Shown here: positions 49,675-60,008 of the stretch, piece by piece
How the letters are laid out: the number at the start of each line of letters is the position of its first letter
How positions within the stretch are numbered: the stretch's first letter is position 1
Assembly (NCBI GenBank): GCA_018238545.1
Contig: JABCTC010000020.1
Span: 1 to 64,000 of the forward strand
Length of the DNA stretch: 64,000 nt
Reading direction: 5' to 3'
From: Candidatus Heimdallarchaeota archaeon
Lineage (GTDB): Archaea; Asgardarchaeota; Heimdallarchaeia; Heimdallarchaeales; Heimdallarchaeaceae
The notes under the pieces: model-generated
The model's input: only the letters and a program-made list of their open reading frames with translations
Told to the model about the DNA's origin: nothing
Database searches by the model: none
Translations under genes and position numbers: made by a program

Positions 49675-51327
49675 ATGGGATTTAGTCAGCAAAATAAAAA
49701 GAGAGAATCAAAATTTTGGAAATTCCTAGGAGTTTTCCTATATCTTTTTACTATTGCTGTTTTGCTTGTTGGAATAACTTATTTTGTTTGGTCTATAGTT
49801 TTAATCATAAACTCTTTAATTGAACCTTCAAATTCGTTAACAATTGCCCAGATAGTTGTCCAAGCCATTCTCAACTTCCTATCTTTATTTGTAGAAGTTA
49901 TGAGCATTTTCTATACAGTTATGTTATTCAAACATATGAGTACAACTTGTTCTATACCTTTGGCTAAAGAGGAAGAGACAATTGATACAGTTGAAAATCT
50001 TCCAATGGTAAGTGTGTTAGTACCAATTCATTACCCTAACCTCGATGTACTCAATGACACATTGCAATCTATACGAGATTCTAATTACCTGCAAGAAAAA
50101 GTCCAAATTCTTATTGGAGATGATACAGAGAAGTCTCCTAAGTATGATGAACAAATATCTCTGCTTTCTGAAAAACATGAAGCTCTTTACATACATGATA
50201 GAGAGAATTACAACTTCAAAGCAGGCATGTTAAACATTATGCTTCCGAAGGTTAAATCTGATTTTGTGGTGTTTTTGGATTATGATCATAAATTAACCCC
50301 AAATTTTCTTAGAAGGAGTATTTCCAAATTTGCAAATGATGAAAATATTGCTTTTGTACAAGCTAAGGTTAATTTCCGTAATATAAAATCGAAATTACAA
50401 ATATGGGAAGCAGTAATGTATGCACAGTTTTTTGAGGTATTCGAGAGGTCAAAAAATAAGCGTAAAAAAGTTATTTTCAATGGTTCAACAGCTTGTTTCA
50501 GGAAAAAAGTTATAGATGAAGTTGGTGGTATTCCTATTGCAACATTCACAGAAGATGTTGATTTAACTATTCAAATTTTAACTAGAGGATATGATAGCGT
50601 TCTAATTGATGAATATGGTAGTTTTGGTTTAGTTCCTTCGAATTTTCCTCTTTTGCTTTCTCAAATCCTCCGATGGGCAAAAGGAAGTATGCACACACTA
50701 AAATTAAGATGGAAAAATATACTAAAAGGAAAAATGTCTTTCTACGATAAGATTGATCTTTCCTTTAGTGCATTATTGTTTTTCATTGCTTCCTCGATGT
50801 ACCTAACAATCTTTCTTTATGTTATAATGTTCTTTACTGGAAGTGAAGCTATCCGTCTACCTAGTGAAAACTTCCCCCCTCTGATTATCATGCCTGTCGC
50901 ACTAGCAGTCTCTTACCAAATTTCAGCAGTAATCGCCATTCTCTTCTCTAAAAAAGGTAGGGAACTAAAAATTAGTGCTTTTGATTTATTACTATTTTTC
51001 CTTATTGCGTTAACTTTGAACCCATTCACAGTCTATGCAGTTATAAAAACTATTTTCCGAAGAAAAGCGCCTGATAGGAGAAGGGATCAATGGAACGAGA
51101 AAATACCTTTCGTTCCCGTATCAGCGATTATCTCACTTCTTGGAGTTGGGTTAATAGTTTTATCATATTTTGATTTTATTGGTTCAAGTCAAAGTTTATG
51201 GGTTGTAATGGGTCTTCTAGGACTCTCACTTGTTGCAACTTTTCCTGTTAGTCTCTTTCTCTATATTACGACGAGGCATAACAAACCTTATTTTACTCCA
51301 AGGAAAAAAAATGATATCGAGGCTTAA
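49675..51327 (+). CDS. Processive family-2 glycosyltransferase (cellulose synthase-like)
   Basis: Two N-terminal transmembrane helices (about 17-45 and 56-83) lead into a GT-A domain with VSVLVPIHYPNL, GDDTE (first Asp), FLDYDHKL (second Asp pair), TEDVD (third) and QILRWAKGS, the Q-x-x-R-W motif of processive beta-glycosyltransferases. Four or more further helices close the translocation channel. The product would be a polysaccharide secreted across the membrane. Two bases separate it from a paralogue, and a GT-C-like gene follows with a 4-base overlap, forming an envelope polysaccharide operon. Confidence 0.9.
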   Translation: MGFSQQNKKRESKFWKFLGVFLYLFTIAVLLVGITYFVWSIVLIINSLIEPSNSLTIAQIVVQAILNFLSLFVEVMSIFYTVMLFKHMSTTCSIPLAKEEETIDTVENLPMVSVLVPIHYPNLDVLNDTLQSIRDSNYLQEKVQILIGDDTEKSPKYDEQISLLSEKHEALYIHDRENYNFKAGMLNIMLPKVKSDFVVFLDYDHKLTPNFLRRSISKFANDENIAFVQAKVNFRNIKSKLQIWEAVMYAQFFEVFERSKNKRKKVIFNGSTACFRKKVIDEVGGIPIATFTEDVDLTIQILTRGYDSVLIDEYGSFGLVPSNFPLLLSQILRWAKGSMHTLKLRWKNILKGKMSFYDKIDLSFSALLFFIASSMYLTIFLYVIMFFTGSEAIRLPSENFPPLIIMPVALAVSYQISAVIAILFSKKGRELKISAFDLLLFFLIALTLNPFTVYAVIKTIFRRKAPDRRRDQWNEKIPFVPVSAIISLLGVGLIVLSYFDFIGSSQSLWVVMGLLGLSLVATFPVSLFLYITTRHNKPYFTPRKKNDIEA

Positions 51328-51329
51328 AC

Positions 51330-53012
51330 ATGGGTTGGAAAAAAACATTATGGTTCTCACTTACAGTTATTCTCTTTGCTTTCTTGGGCTATTATGTAGT
51401 TATTAGTAGTATTCATATTGTAAATGTATATAAAGATGATTTGAGTAACTGGAAAGCTATAGTAGGTTTAACACTAAATTTTCTCATATTATTGGTTGAA
51501 TTGTTCTCATCATTTTACTCGGTTTTCATATACTATTATATTGGATCTTCTTCTGAATATCGCTTATTGAAGGATGACAAAAACAAGTATCTTACTTCAG
51601 ATCCTCTCCCCAAAGTTGCCATATTCCTCCCTTTTTATAAGGAACCTCTCACAGTGGTTTCCAAAACAATTGATGGGGCACTAAATATTGATTATCCAAA
51701 AAACCGCTTTGAAGTAGTAGTTTGTGATGATAGTCCTGCAGGAGAATCTACCGACATTGAAGCTTATTGCAAAGAAAAAAATGTCAAATTTATTCATAGA
51801 GATTCAAGAAAAGGTTTCAAAGCTGGTGCAATTAACAATGCTCTGAGCAAGGTCAAGTGTGATTTTGTTGGAATATTAGATTCTGACCATATTCCTACTC
51901 CAAACTTCATCCGTACTTGCTTATCTGGTTTCACTGAAGATGATATTATTTTAGTTCAAGGTAAGCCAATGTTTGTTAATCAAGATAATTATTTGCAACG
52001 TAGTAGTGCTTACATTCACACCCAATTTTTCCATGTCTATCAGAAAAGTAGAGGAACAAGGAATGGAGTCATTTTTGCTGGAACTACAGGTATGTTTAGG
52101 ACTGATCTATTGTTGGAATATGGTGGATTTCACGATGACACTTTGGCTGAAGATACTGATACATCCTTTGCATTAATGTCAAAAGGATACAGAACCCGCT
52201 ATCTTCATATAATTTGTTCTAAAGGGTTGGTTCCATGGAATCCAATAAGTATGATAAATCAAGTGTGGAGATGGACTAATGGTATCACATCAATCATACG
52301 AAAGCGTCTATGGACAATTTTGAGAGGTAAAAACTCTGTAATAAACAAAACTGACATTTTGTCTACATTGTTCACACCCGTAATCGGTGTAACAATGTGG
52401 TTCGTCAATCTTCTACTTTATATCATGTTTATGTTAAGCACTAAACTCAACATTCATGAGTTTGAATTCACCAGACCAATTTTAAATAACACAATTCCCT
52501 TGTTACTTGCTGCCCCCCTTCTTATTGCACTTGCAAGTTTTATAATGGCGTATGTTTCTTGGTATAGAGAAAGTAAAGAAGATCGAATGATCAAACTTCG
52601 TGGCTTCTTCGGAATGAACTGGACAATTTCTGCCTTCTATATGCTAATGCTCACTGCACAATCCTTCCTAATTTGGGCTGTTTTGAGTGCTCTTCTGGGT
52701 GTTAAGAAAGACTTTGATCGAACTGTTAAAGAAAAAACTCGAACCATGGGTAAAATGAGTGCGAAAATCAAATATACGCTTTGGTCTATAGGATTATTTG
52801 GACTTGCAGTTCTGTATTATATTGCTAGTTGGGATGCCTTAATAATAGAAAACAATGCTGTGTTCGGATGGTTTATATTTGCGGCTATCTCACTTACGAT
52901 ACCTATTATCATAACAATTACACATTTCAGAGAAATAGACAGAATGCAAGTTTTTGCTGCTACTAAAACAGCAGACGACATAGAGAAAGAGCATGAGGAA
53001 AAACAAACATGA
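51330..53012 (+). CDS. Processive family-2 glycosyltransferase (cellulose synthase-like), second copy
   Basis: This paralogue of the preceding gene shows the same layout: two N-terminal helices, VAIFLPFYKEPLTVV, CDDSP, ILDSDHIPTPNF, AEDTDTSF and QVWRWTNG (D, D-x-D, D and Q-x-x-R-W motifs), then several membrane helices. Sequence divergence from the first copy is considerable, so the two may use different sugars or form a heteromeric synthase. The C-terminus has a charged tail (EKEHEEKQT). It overlaps the next gene by 4 bases (ATGA). Confidence 0.9.
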   Translation: MGWKKTLWFSLTVILFAFLGYYVVISSIHIVNVYKDDLSNWKAIVGLTLNFLILLVELFSSFYSVFIYYYIGSSSEYRLLKDDKNKYLTSDPLPKVAIFLPFYKEPLTVVSKTIDGALNIDYPKNRFEVVVCDDSPAGESTDIEAYCKEKNVKFIHRDSRKGFKAGAINNALSKVKCDFVGILDSDHIPTPNFIRTCLSGFTEDDIILVQGKPMFVNQDNYLQRSSAYIHTQFFHVYQKSRGTRNGVIFAGTTGMFRTDLLLEYGGFHDDTLAEDTDTSFALMSKGYRTRYLHIICSKGLVPWNPISMINQVWRWTNGITSIIRKRLWTILRGKNSVINKTDILSTLFTPVIGVTMWFVNLLLYIMFMLSTKLNIHEFEFTRPILNNTIPLLLAAPLLIALASFIMAYVSWYRESKEDRMIKLRGFFGMNWTISAFYMLMLTAQSFLIWAVLSALLGVKKDFDRTVKEKTRTMGKMSAKIKYTLWSIGLFGLAVLYYIASWDALIIENNAVFGWFIFAAISLTIPIIITITHFREIDRMQVFAATKTADDIEKEHEEKQT

Positions 53013-55786
53013 TGATGGCACAGATTGACATAAGAATCATACTGCCCGTTATTTCAATACTTGGTATGGGATTCTTGATTGTCGATGTGTTCAAAAAGAA
53101 GATTATGAAAATCAATTCTTCGAGTTCTTTAATAGATTATATTATTGAATCTCTACTTTTTGGAACAATGTCACTTGTTGTCCCTATGCTCATAATAGCT
53201 ATAATTGCGGACAAAATCGGAAGCACGACTATCTTAGAGCGCTTTGTGTATACGTACCTGGCAGTAGCCCTCGCTTATCTAATTTTCAAAATATACCTTT
53301 GGGTTAGAAAGAAACTTCCCGTACTCGTCTTAAAGGAGAAGAAGAAAATACCCCAAGGTCTTGATGTATTATTACAAGTTATAGTAGGTTTAATGATTTT
53401 CTTTTTCATACTTCAGGGTTTAGTTTACCCTCTTCGAGGATGGGATTTCTTACACTTCTATTTGCCCAACTCTTTCAGAATATATCTTACAGGTCAATTA
53501 GGGATTGTCAATGAATGGAATTTTATGCCGCAATTCAAACCGCCTGTAAATATCCTCCTATTTGCGTATGGGTTTTTTGTAACACAAACAGAAATGATTC
53601 AACTGATTCCTTTGCTATTCCTTGCTGGAATAGTTTTCCTTTGCTATAAAATAGCAAAATTAGAAGGTTTAACAAAAAAATCTTCTTTACTATCTTCAAT
53701 TGCTTTACTAGCCACTCCTTTTACATTTTTCCTAATATATGAATTTCAATATTACCAAGAAATTTACATAACATTCTTTACAACTGCAACATACTTCTTT
53801 TTCAGAAAATTTCTAAAGAGTGAAAATTTTAAAGATCAGTTCTATAATGCTCTCCTCGCATCATTAGCTCTAAGTGGTTGTGTTTTAAGTAAAATCAGTG
53901 GATTTGTTATACCATTTGTAATTTTGGTTGCAATGCCTTCAGATATGGTAGGGAAAATTATCCGTTCAATTATTGTAGCGGGATTTGCTTTTCAGCTTGT
54001 TCGAAAATCCATATTCGAGGTGTATTTAGGAACGGGGATTCTTATCTTTCTCTTATGTGCATTTTGTATATATCTTATCTTTTCAAGCGAAACATTGAAG
54101 TTTTCATATAAACGTTGGTTGTTAGTTATCGGTATTTTTTCACTTCCATTTGTTGCAGCATTACTGTGGGGTCTTCATATATTGGCTGTTCCCGGTGTTC
54201 AAGATTATCTCTTTAACCTTTATGTGAACTTGCCTGATACTCAGATAAACTTGTCGTGGATGGGAATTTCTCTTCCTGGGACTACAACCTATCTAGAAAA
54301 TGCCCATATCGCAACGTTTGTTTCCTCCTCATTTTCCATTTTGATTGCAACAATGTTTGCTGGAACATGGTTGTTCTTTAAGATATTTGGATTTATCAAA
54401 TCTCATAGAAAGAACAATGAGTTGATACTCTGGTTAATATTCTTCTATGTCTTCTGGCAAGGATTTTTTGCCAATGGGTCAATAAGATACCTCTCCCCAA
54501 TTCTTGTTCCTCTCGCAATTGTTTTTGTAATGGGAATAGATGCCGTTGTTGATTTCTTCAACAAAAGAGATGGTCAAGAAAGAGATGGCTTTCTTGCTAG
54601 TATTTTCATTTTAGCAAGTGCGTATCTATCACTTTATCCTGCTATCCCATTTGAAGTTATATCTGAAGACTTCCATCTACGGTGGTATCATGCTCACACC
54701 CATATCTGGTCTTTGTTAGGTCATATAGTCTTTTTCAACCTCATAACTTTTCTTCTTATCTGGAAAGAAAACAAACTGAAAATTAGCTACCCACAAATTT
54801 TTAATAAAAAATTTAGTTTCCAAAAAATAATTTCCGGCTTTCTTATCTTTATTCTATTTTTCACACCTTTCTTAGCTCAATTTGCTCTGTTAATAGATAC
54901 TGGATTTAATCTAGAAGAATTTCAGATGGAGTATTCGTATTCTACGAGAGAATCATATCAAGAACTCGTTGACGCGATTAACCGTCTCGGATATGCAGAC
55001 AATTTAGCTATTCTTTCAATTAATACGCCTGGTCTTGAATATTACTCCTCTCAACCAATTATTGATTTATTCATGATTTCATTTATAGAGGATTCGGGGT
55101 TAGCTGATTCGGTCTTCCCATTAAGAATCTCGAATGTAACGCGAACGCTTGAATTTTTCGATCAATATAATGTATCAATATTTGTTTCTCTCAATTCTCT
55201 CAATGATTGGTATCCTGCTTATTTGGATCGAATATATTGGAATTACTTTGTATATCGTTTCATGAACAATAATGACTACTTTACATGGAGATTTTCAAAT
55301 GAAGAATACATCCTGTATACTATAAATAGCTACGATCCATATGTGGGACCAGTCGATATTCAACTTGTGGGGCCTCAAAATAGGGGAAGTTTACTTGCAA
55401 GGACACCAGATCCTACTGAAATCATAGGAAATACAGGGTACATTGAAACAAAAATAGATTTAACAGCTGCTCAAACAACTGGTCCAATAAATATTACAAT
55501 TAAGAGTGAATATAGTACAATTTCAAATGAAACAATAATAGAATCTAATAGTTTCCAATACTCGAAACCTGAAATAGAATATTTTCTAAGACTTTCACTT
55601 CTAGCTTTGCCCGAAGAAACAATATACTTACACAATATTGAGATTACGATAACATATGAAAATGTATATGGAGTTGAAGAAAATCACGATTATGTGTTGC
55701 AAGCATTTCAGGGCAACTCTGTTAATATAACCAGAATGGCAAATTCATGGCTATTTGGGGGATATTATGGTTTTATCTATGCTTGA
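53009..55786 (+). CDS. Polytopic GT-C-like glycosyltransferase with extracellular C-terminal domain
   Basis: About 12-14 transmembrane helices (residues 8 to about 640) with a first extracellular loop containing GWDFLHFYLPNSFRIYLTGQ, the acidic loop expected of GT-C enzymes such as ArnT/PMT-type lipid-linked sugar transferases. The last 280 residues are soluble and extracellular, beginning with YSTRESYQELVDAINRLGY (an alpha/beta module as in oligosaccharyltransferase-like proteins) and ending in beta strands. It likely transfers a lipid-linked sugar to a surface glycan or protein. Co-transcription with the two synthases suggests one glycan pathway. Confidence 0.78.
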   Translation: MMMAQIDIRIILPVISILGMGFLIVDVFKKKIMKINSSSSLIDYIIESLLFGTMSLVVPMLIIAIIADKIGSTTILERFVYTYLAVALAYLIFKIYLWVRKKLPVLVLKEKKKIPQGLDVLLQVIVGLMIFFFILQGLVYPLRGWDFLHFYLPNSFRIYLTGQLGIVNEWNFMPQFKPPVNILLFAYGFFVTQTEMIQLIPLLFLAGIVFLCYKIAKLEGLTKKSSLLSSIALLATPFTFFLIYEFQYYQEIYITFFTTATYFFFRKFLKSENFKDQFYNALLASLALSGCVLSKISGFVIPFVILVAMPSDMVGKIIRSIIVAGFAFQLVRKSIFEVYLGTGILIFLLCAFCIYLIFSSETLKFSYKRWLLVIGIFSLPFVAALLWGLHILAVPGVQDYLFNLYVNLPDTQINLSWMGISLPGTTTYLENAHIATFVSSSFSILIATMFAGTWLFFKIFGFIKSHRKNNELILWLIFFYVFWQGFFANGSIRYLSPILVPLAIVFVMGIDAVVDFFNKRDGQERDGFLASIFILASAYLSLYPAIPFEVISEDFHLRWYHAHTHIWSLLGHIVFFNLITFLLIWKENKLKISYPQIFNKKFSFQKIISGFLIFILFFTPFLAQFALLIDTGFNLEEFQMEYSYSTRESYQELVDAINRLGYADNLAILSINTPGLEYYSSQPIIDLFMISFIEDSGLADSVFPLRISNVTRTLEFFDQYNVSIFVSLNSLNDWYPAYLDRIYWNYFVYRFMNNNDYFTWRFSNEEYILYTINSYDPYVGPVDIQLVGPQNRGSLLARTPDPTEIIGNTGYIETKIDLTAAQTTGPINITIKSEYSTISNETIIESNSFQYSKPEIEYFLRLSLLALPEETIYLHNIEITITYENVYGVEENHDYVLQAFQGNSVNITRMANSWLFGGYYGFIYA

Positions 55787-55802
55787 TGAAAAATCCACAA
55801 TA

Positions 55803-58800
55803 TCATCTTTTTGAGTAAACTATTCTTCTTTCTTTCCTAGCATTTCTAGTGATAATGAGTGACGTAATTAATGCTATGAATATTATTAACACACCATTTG
55901 TCAAAAACATAGCCCATCCTCCAGAAGGAGAAAATGTGTGACCAAAGAATACTGTTTGATTTGCACTTGCTAGGACCTTTATAATGGTCAACCCCAAACC
56001 ATATCCTATAAATGATGTTACTACTGCAACCAAGCCTAGACGGGAGAAAACTGTTGTTAAGACATTCGTAGTTGTTCCTCCAATCATTCTAAGAATTCGT
56101 GTTTCTCTCTTGTTTTCTTTATACACATTTTGAAGGATGGAATACATATTTACAATTACGATTAATAAAATTAGAATGATTTCTGTGTAAGCTAATGTAT
56201 ATGTAAATAGAAGGCTGCCTTTTAGATAATAATCCATATATTCCAAAGCGACGGATACTATGAAAGTGAACCCAGATATTGGTTTGAATGGAATCTTTCC
56301 ATATTGAGAATCAGTGTCACTCTTGATAGTTATTGTGATAACTTCTCTGCCCGGTTCAAAGGAACGCGTTAATGTTACAAATTTCCCGTCTAATTGGAAA
56401 TAGGAAACATTTACGATGCTATATGGTAACCATAATGTTATACTAGAATACAATTTAGTATTTGTTGTAAAATTTCCATCTATAATTGTTTGGAAGGTAA
56501 CTGGAAGATTATATACTTTTGAACCATTATCATAAACAAAATTAAATTGTACCAACTTTCTTGGTGAAGGAATTTCAAATACTATTTGTTGCCCTTGAGA
56601 GTAAACCTGGAATGGTGCACTAAGCAATTCATATGGACGCTTAAAGTGGATAATGTAATCTCCAGCAGGTATTTGTGCATTAAATTCTCCGAGAGAATTG
56701 GTCTGAAGAAAAGCGATTCTATTGCCATCAAGATCTCTAATAATACAATATTGATTGGTTATTGGAACACCAACATAATTGTCAAGAATAGTTAATATAA
56801 CAAGTGAATTTCCTAAATATATTGTCTGAAATAGTCCATCATCCGTATCTAGAAGGAAGCTGTAAGTTATATTGCTGTATAAGAAGTTAACATCGAACTT
56901 ACCTGGAAAAATATTCATGCTCAATTTTCCATTAATATCTGTATTCGCTGTCCATGATGTATAATTGTATTCGCTACTTATTGATACATCCAGAAAGGAA
57001 ATGTTAAAATCATTACCAAACAAGAAAACTTGAAACTCTAAAGTTATTGGAACATAATTGAGACCATTATAAAACACATAAGAAACTGTTTTTGTGTTAT
57101 AATAAGAATCTACTAAAAAGAAAGTAATTAATTGTCTACCTTCTTGATTATACTCTAAAAATACGGCTGTTCTGTTGTAAAGAATTATTCTTGGATCATG
57201 TTCAAGCTTGAAGTAAACCTCTACAGCATTACTTTCAATTTCAAGAAATTCATCAAGTGTTTCGATTCCCTTATTAGGTGTCACAATGGTTATCTCTGGC
57301 AATTCTGTGTCTATAATGTATTTAACGTTATATTGAACTCCCGGGTAGGTGGTTAGCATATAATAAATGTCATGAGTTCCATCTATTACAAAAATGCTTG
57401 ATAAATCATTAATAGTGAATGAAACATCAAAGTAGGGAAATGTTACAAGAATACTCCCAGAATAGGTTTCATTTAGTGCTGTACCATATAGTTCAGATGC
57501 TTTTTGTCCATCGCAAATATGAAATTCAAAGGTTCGTTTTCTACTTTCAAATAAACTTGTGTAGTATGTAACAGATAAACTATACAACCCAGGATGCAAA
57601 TACACTCTTTCCTTTTCTAAATTTGTTCTTGAGAAAGATACGATTGAAGGACCAACTATCTCGTAATCGATTTTGAATAATGATTGTTCGGTATTTATCT
57701 GTAAATCTATGTAGCTTTGATTTAAGAGTCCACTGTATTCATCTTGTAAATAGAAATCTATCGCGGTAGAACCTGCGAAATTGATTACATTATACGTATA
57801 ATTAACTATTCTCACATTACCTACAAGATCACATGTTAATATTTTTAGATTATGAAAACCATTTTCTACAGGTACAGGAATTGATTCTTCATATGAATGT
57901 GAATAATCCTGGTCGTCCCAACCAAACATCACATAAGAGAATGGTTCATTAATGGTATAGGATAGAGAACTACCCGTTTCAACCGATGATCCATTTGTGG
58001 CACTTATTGTTACGTTAGGTGGTGTGTTATCGACCATAATCTCATAGTCTCTGAAAGACCAAAGTGTTCCTGTAAAAATAACTAAAGATAAGTTGTGATA
58101 ACCTTCGTTTAAACCTTGAACAGTTATTTTTCCGTCATTTGCTATAGGCGTATTTGAATTAGAATCCCAGTGATATTGAATAATTGGAAAGGTAGGATTA
58201 AACCATGTTTGCAATGTATCATTTTCTTTGAAAAATAATCCTTCATTTGGACCAATAATGCCAATATTATCAGGGGTGTATTTAGTTATGAAATAGTAAG
58301 TGCTGATTCTACTCTCTCCAGTTGTTTCTGCTTTCATTTGTAGTTTATGAATTCCAATTTCACTAGGGCTGACGATGAAGCCTTCATCTGCTTTTGCCCA
58401 GCTATTATTATTCCATCTATACAACAAACCCTGATTGAAAATTAGTGTCTCATTTAGCTCTAAGATAGTTAGAGGATATATTTGTGATCCATTCATAACA
58501 TTCAGGAAGTCAATATCTGTTGGAAAATCATATGAGATTGTGAAGAATAAAGTAGTTTCTGCGTAGTTTTTGCTTTTATCATAATCTTGTAAATAGTCAT
58601 TATTGTAAGTTAATATAGTAAGACTATGAAAACCTTCTTCGAAAGGTACTAACATGCTTTGAGGGGGAACCATTCCTTCTGCACTATAATGATACTCTTG
58701 TAATTCCCCTAAATCCCCATCGGGATAAAAGAAAATAGAGTAACCAGTAGTTGCTCTAATTGAGATGTTTAGCTTATCACCAATAATCGTTGAAAAATTA

Positions 58801-60008
58801 AGAGGTGATTTGACAGTTATTTGTGGATGTCTACTAATTAGTGTGATTTCATATTCATTTGTTTCTTGTGTTATAAAGCTAAAGGATTTCCAGTACTCAC
58901 CATAACTGAACTCTGCTATGTAACTGCCATTTCCAACAATTAGTGATGCGTATCCATTTTGGTCTGTATACCTTTGTCTAGTGTTCTTTCCTAAAAGACG
59001 TACTCCTTCTTCACTATTGTATACAGTTACTCTTACGTCTTCTATTGGTTCAGCATCATCCGTTACAACATGAAACTGAATTTCTCGTTCTATATAGTTT
59101 ACATATATTGATTTTGTAGTGTTTTCATCAAGTATGAACTTCACGGGTTCAGAAAATATTCCGTCAATTTCAGCTTGAACTTCATACTCTCCAAAAGGTA
59201 GATTAAAGGTTGCTAGATAATCGTTGATTATTACCTCATCCTTGACTGAAGTTCCTTTACCTGTTCTAACATATACTGTTGCATTTAGTTCAGTTGATCC
59301 TCCAGGAGTATTAATTATTGTAGTTAAACCATACTTGCTGTTTACCAACTCTTCTATTGTTTCCTTTGAAGGTATTAAATCTAAATCTATTTTGACTCTA
59401 ATGTGTGTTATATAATTAAATGTTTCAAATGAGAAGAATTGCCCGATCCATAATGGAGCAATAATTTCATCATCTAACAAGGAACTTGTGACGAATATAG
59501 ATTTAACCCTCAGTTCTATCGCAGCGTTCGATCTAGTTGAAAATATGGTCATCAAATCACCAATTTCCAGGTTATTTCTTTCCGCGTAATCTATACCTAC
59601 ACTTACATCATAAGTATCATTTTCACTCAGAGGTACCCCCTCTACATAAGCTACTTCTGTAAACTGCCAGAATTTTGTTATATCGACTCCCCTAAAGTAT
59701 ACTGCCTTATTCTTATGTACTGCTGCTGTCATTACTTCTGGACTAACATCTATGACACCGTAGATTGATTTTATAGTGTCTGCTAATTCTAAGGGTAAAA
59801 TGCTTGTATAAGGTGTTGATGCTGCTGGATTTGAAATAACCAAAATATCATCACTTTCACCTAAATATGAAGTAGTCGATTCAACTATACTTACTAAAAG
59901 AATACCTCCTCCTGTGATTATTGTTGAACTAATGAGAAATCCAATGAAAGCTATGAACATCCTTTTCTTTGGTATTATATTATAGAGGAAAATTGATCGT
60001 AAATTCAT
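55803..60008 (-). CDS. FtsX/MacB-type permease with a very large extracellular insertion
   Basis: A first helix (about 15-38) and a MacB-type core (about 40-250; DVSVGIDYAERNNLEIGDLMTIFST) are followed by roughly 1000 residues of extracellular beta domains: carboxypeptidase-regulatory-like modules (GEYEVQAEIDG, PAGDYIIHFKRP) and Ig-like repeats (NVTISATNGSSVETGSSLSY and similar). The C-terminus is the FtsX domain with three helices and RILRMIGGTTTNVLTTVFSRLG (about 1265-1395). Ordinary MacB-like permeases are about 400 residues. It is directly joined (TAATG overlap) to a normal-sized FtsX permease. No ABC ATPase is encoded nearby. Confidence 0.85.
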   Translation of the reverse strand: MNLRSIFLYNIIPKKRMFIAFIGFLISSTIITGGGILLVSIVESTTSYLGESDDILVISNPAASTPYTSILPLELADTIKSIYGVIDVSPEVMTAAVHKNKAVYFRGVDITKFWQFTEVAYVEGVPLSENDTYDVSVGIDYAERNNLEIGDLMTIFSTRSNAAIELRVKSIFVTSSLLDDEIIAPLWIGQFFSFETFNYITHIRVKIDLDLIPSKETIEELVNSKYGLTTIINTPGGSTELNATVYVRTGKGTSVKDEVIINDYLATFNLPFGEYEVQAEIDGIFSEPVKFILDENTTKSIYVNYIEREIQFHVVTDDAEPIEDVRVTVYNSEEGVRLLGKNTRQRYTDQNGYASLIVGNGSYIAEFSYGEYWKSFSFITQETNEYEITLISRHPQITVKSPLNFSTIIGDKLNISIRATTGYSIFFYPDGDLGELQEYHYSAEGMVPPQSMLVPFEEGFHSLTILTYNNDYLQDYDKSKNYAETTLFFTISYDFPTDIDFLNVMNGSQIYPLTILELNETLIFNQGLLYRWNNNSWAKADEGFIVSPSEIGIHKLQMKAETTGESRISTYYFITKYTPDNIGIIGPNEGLFFKENDTLQTWFNPTFPIIQYHWDSNSNTPIANDGKITVQGLNEGYHNLSLVIFTGTLWSFRDYEIMVDNTPPNVTISATNGSSVETGSSLSYTINEPFSYVMFGWDDQDYSHSYEESIPVPVENGFHNLKILTCDLVGNVRIVNYTYNVINFAGSTAIDFYLQDEYSGLLNQSYIDLQINTEQSLFKIDYEIVGPSIVSFSRTNLEKERVYLHPGLYSLSVTYYTSLFESRKRTFEFHICDGQKASELYGTALNETYSGSILVTFPYFDVSFTINDLSSIFVIDGTHDIYYMLTTYPGVQYNVKYIIDTELPEITIVTPNKGIETLDEFLEIESNAVEVYFKLEHDPRIILYNRTAVFLEYNQEGRQLITFFLVDSYYNTKTVSYVFYNGLNYVPITLEFQVFLFGNDFNISFLDVSISSEYNYTSWTANTDINGKLSMNIFPGKFDVNFLYSNITYSFLLDTDDGLFQTIYLGNSLVILTILDNYVGVPITNQYCIIRDLDGNRIAFLQTNSLGEFNAQIPAGDYIIHFKRPYELLSAPFQVYSQGQQIVFEIPSPRKLVQFNFVYDNGSKVYNLPVTFQTIIDGNFTTNTKLYSSITLWLPYSIVNVSYFQLDGKFVTLTRSFEPGREVITITIKSDTDSQYGKIPFKPISGFTFIVSVALEYMDYYLKGSLLFTYTLAYTEIILILLIVIVNMYSILQNVYKENKRETRILRMIGGTTTNVLTTVFSRLGLVAVVTSFIGYGLGLTIIKVLASANQTVFFGHTFSPSGGWAMFLTNGVLIIFIALITSLIITRNARKERRIVYSKR

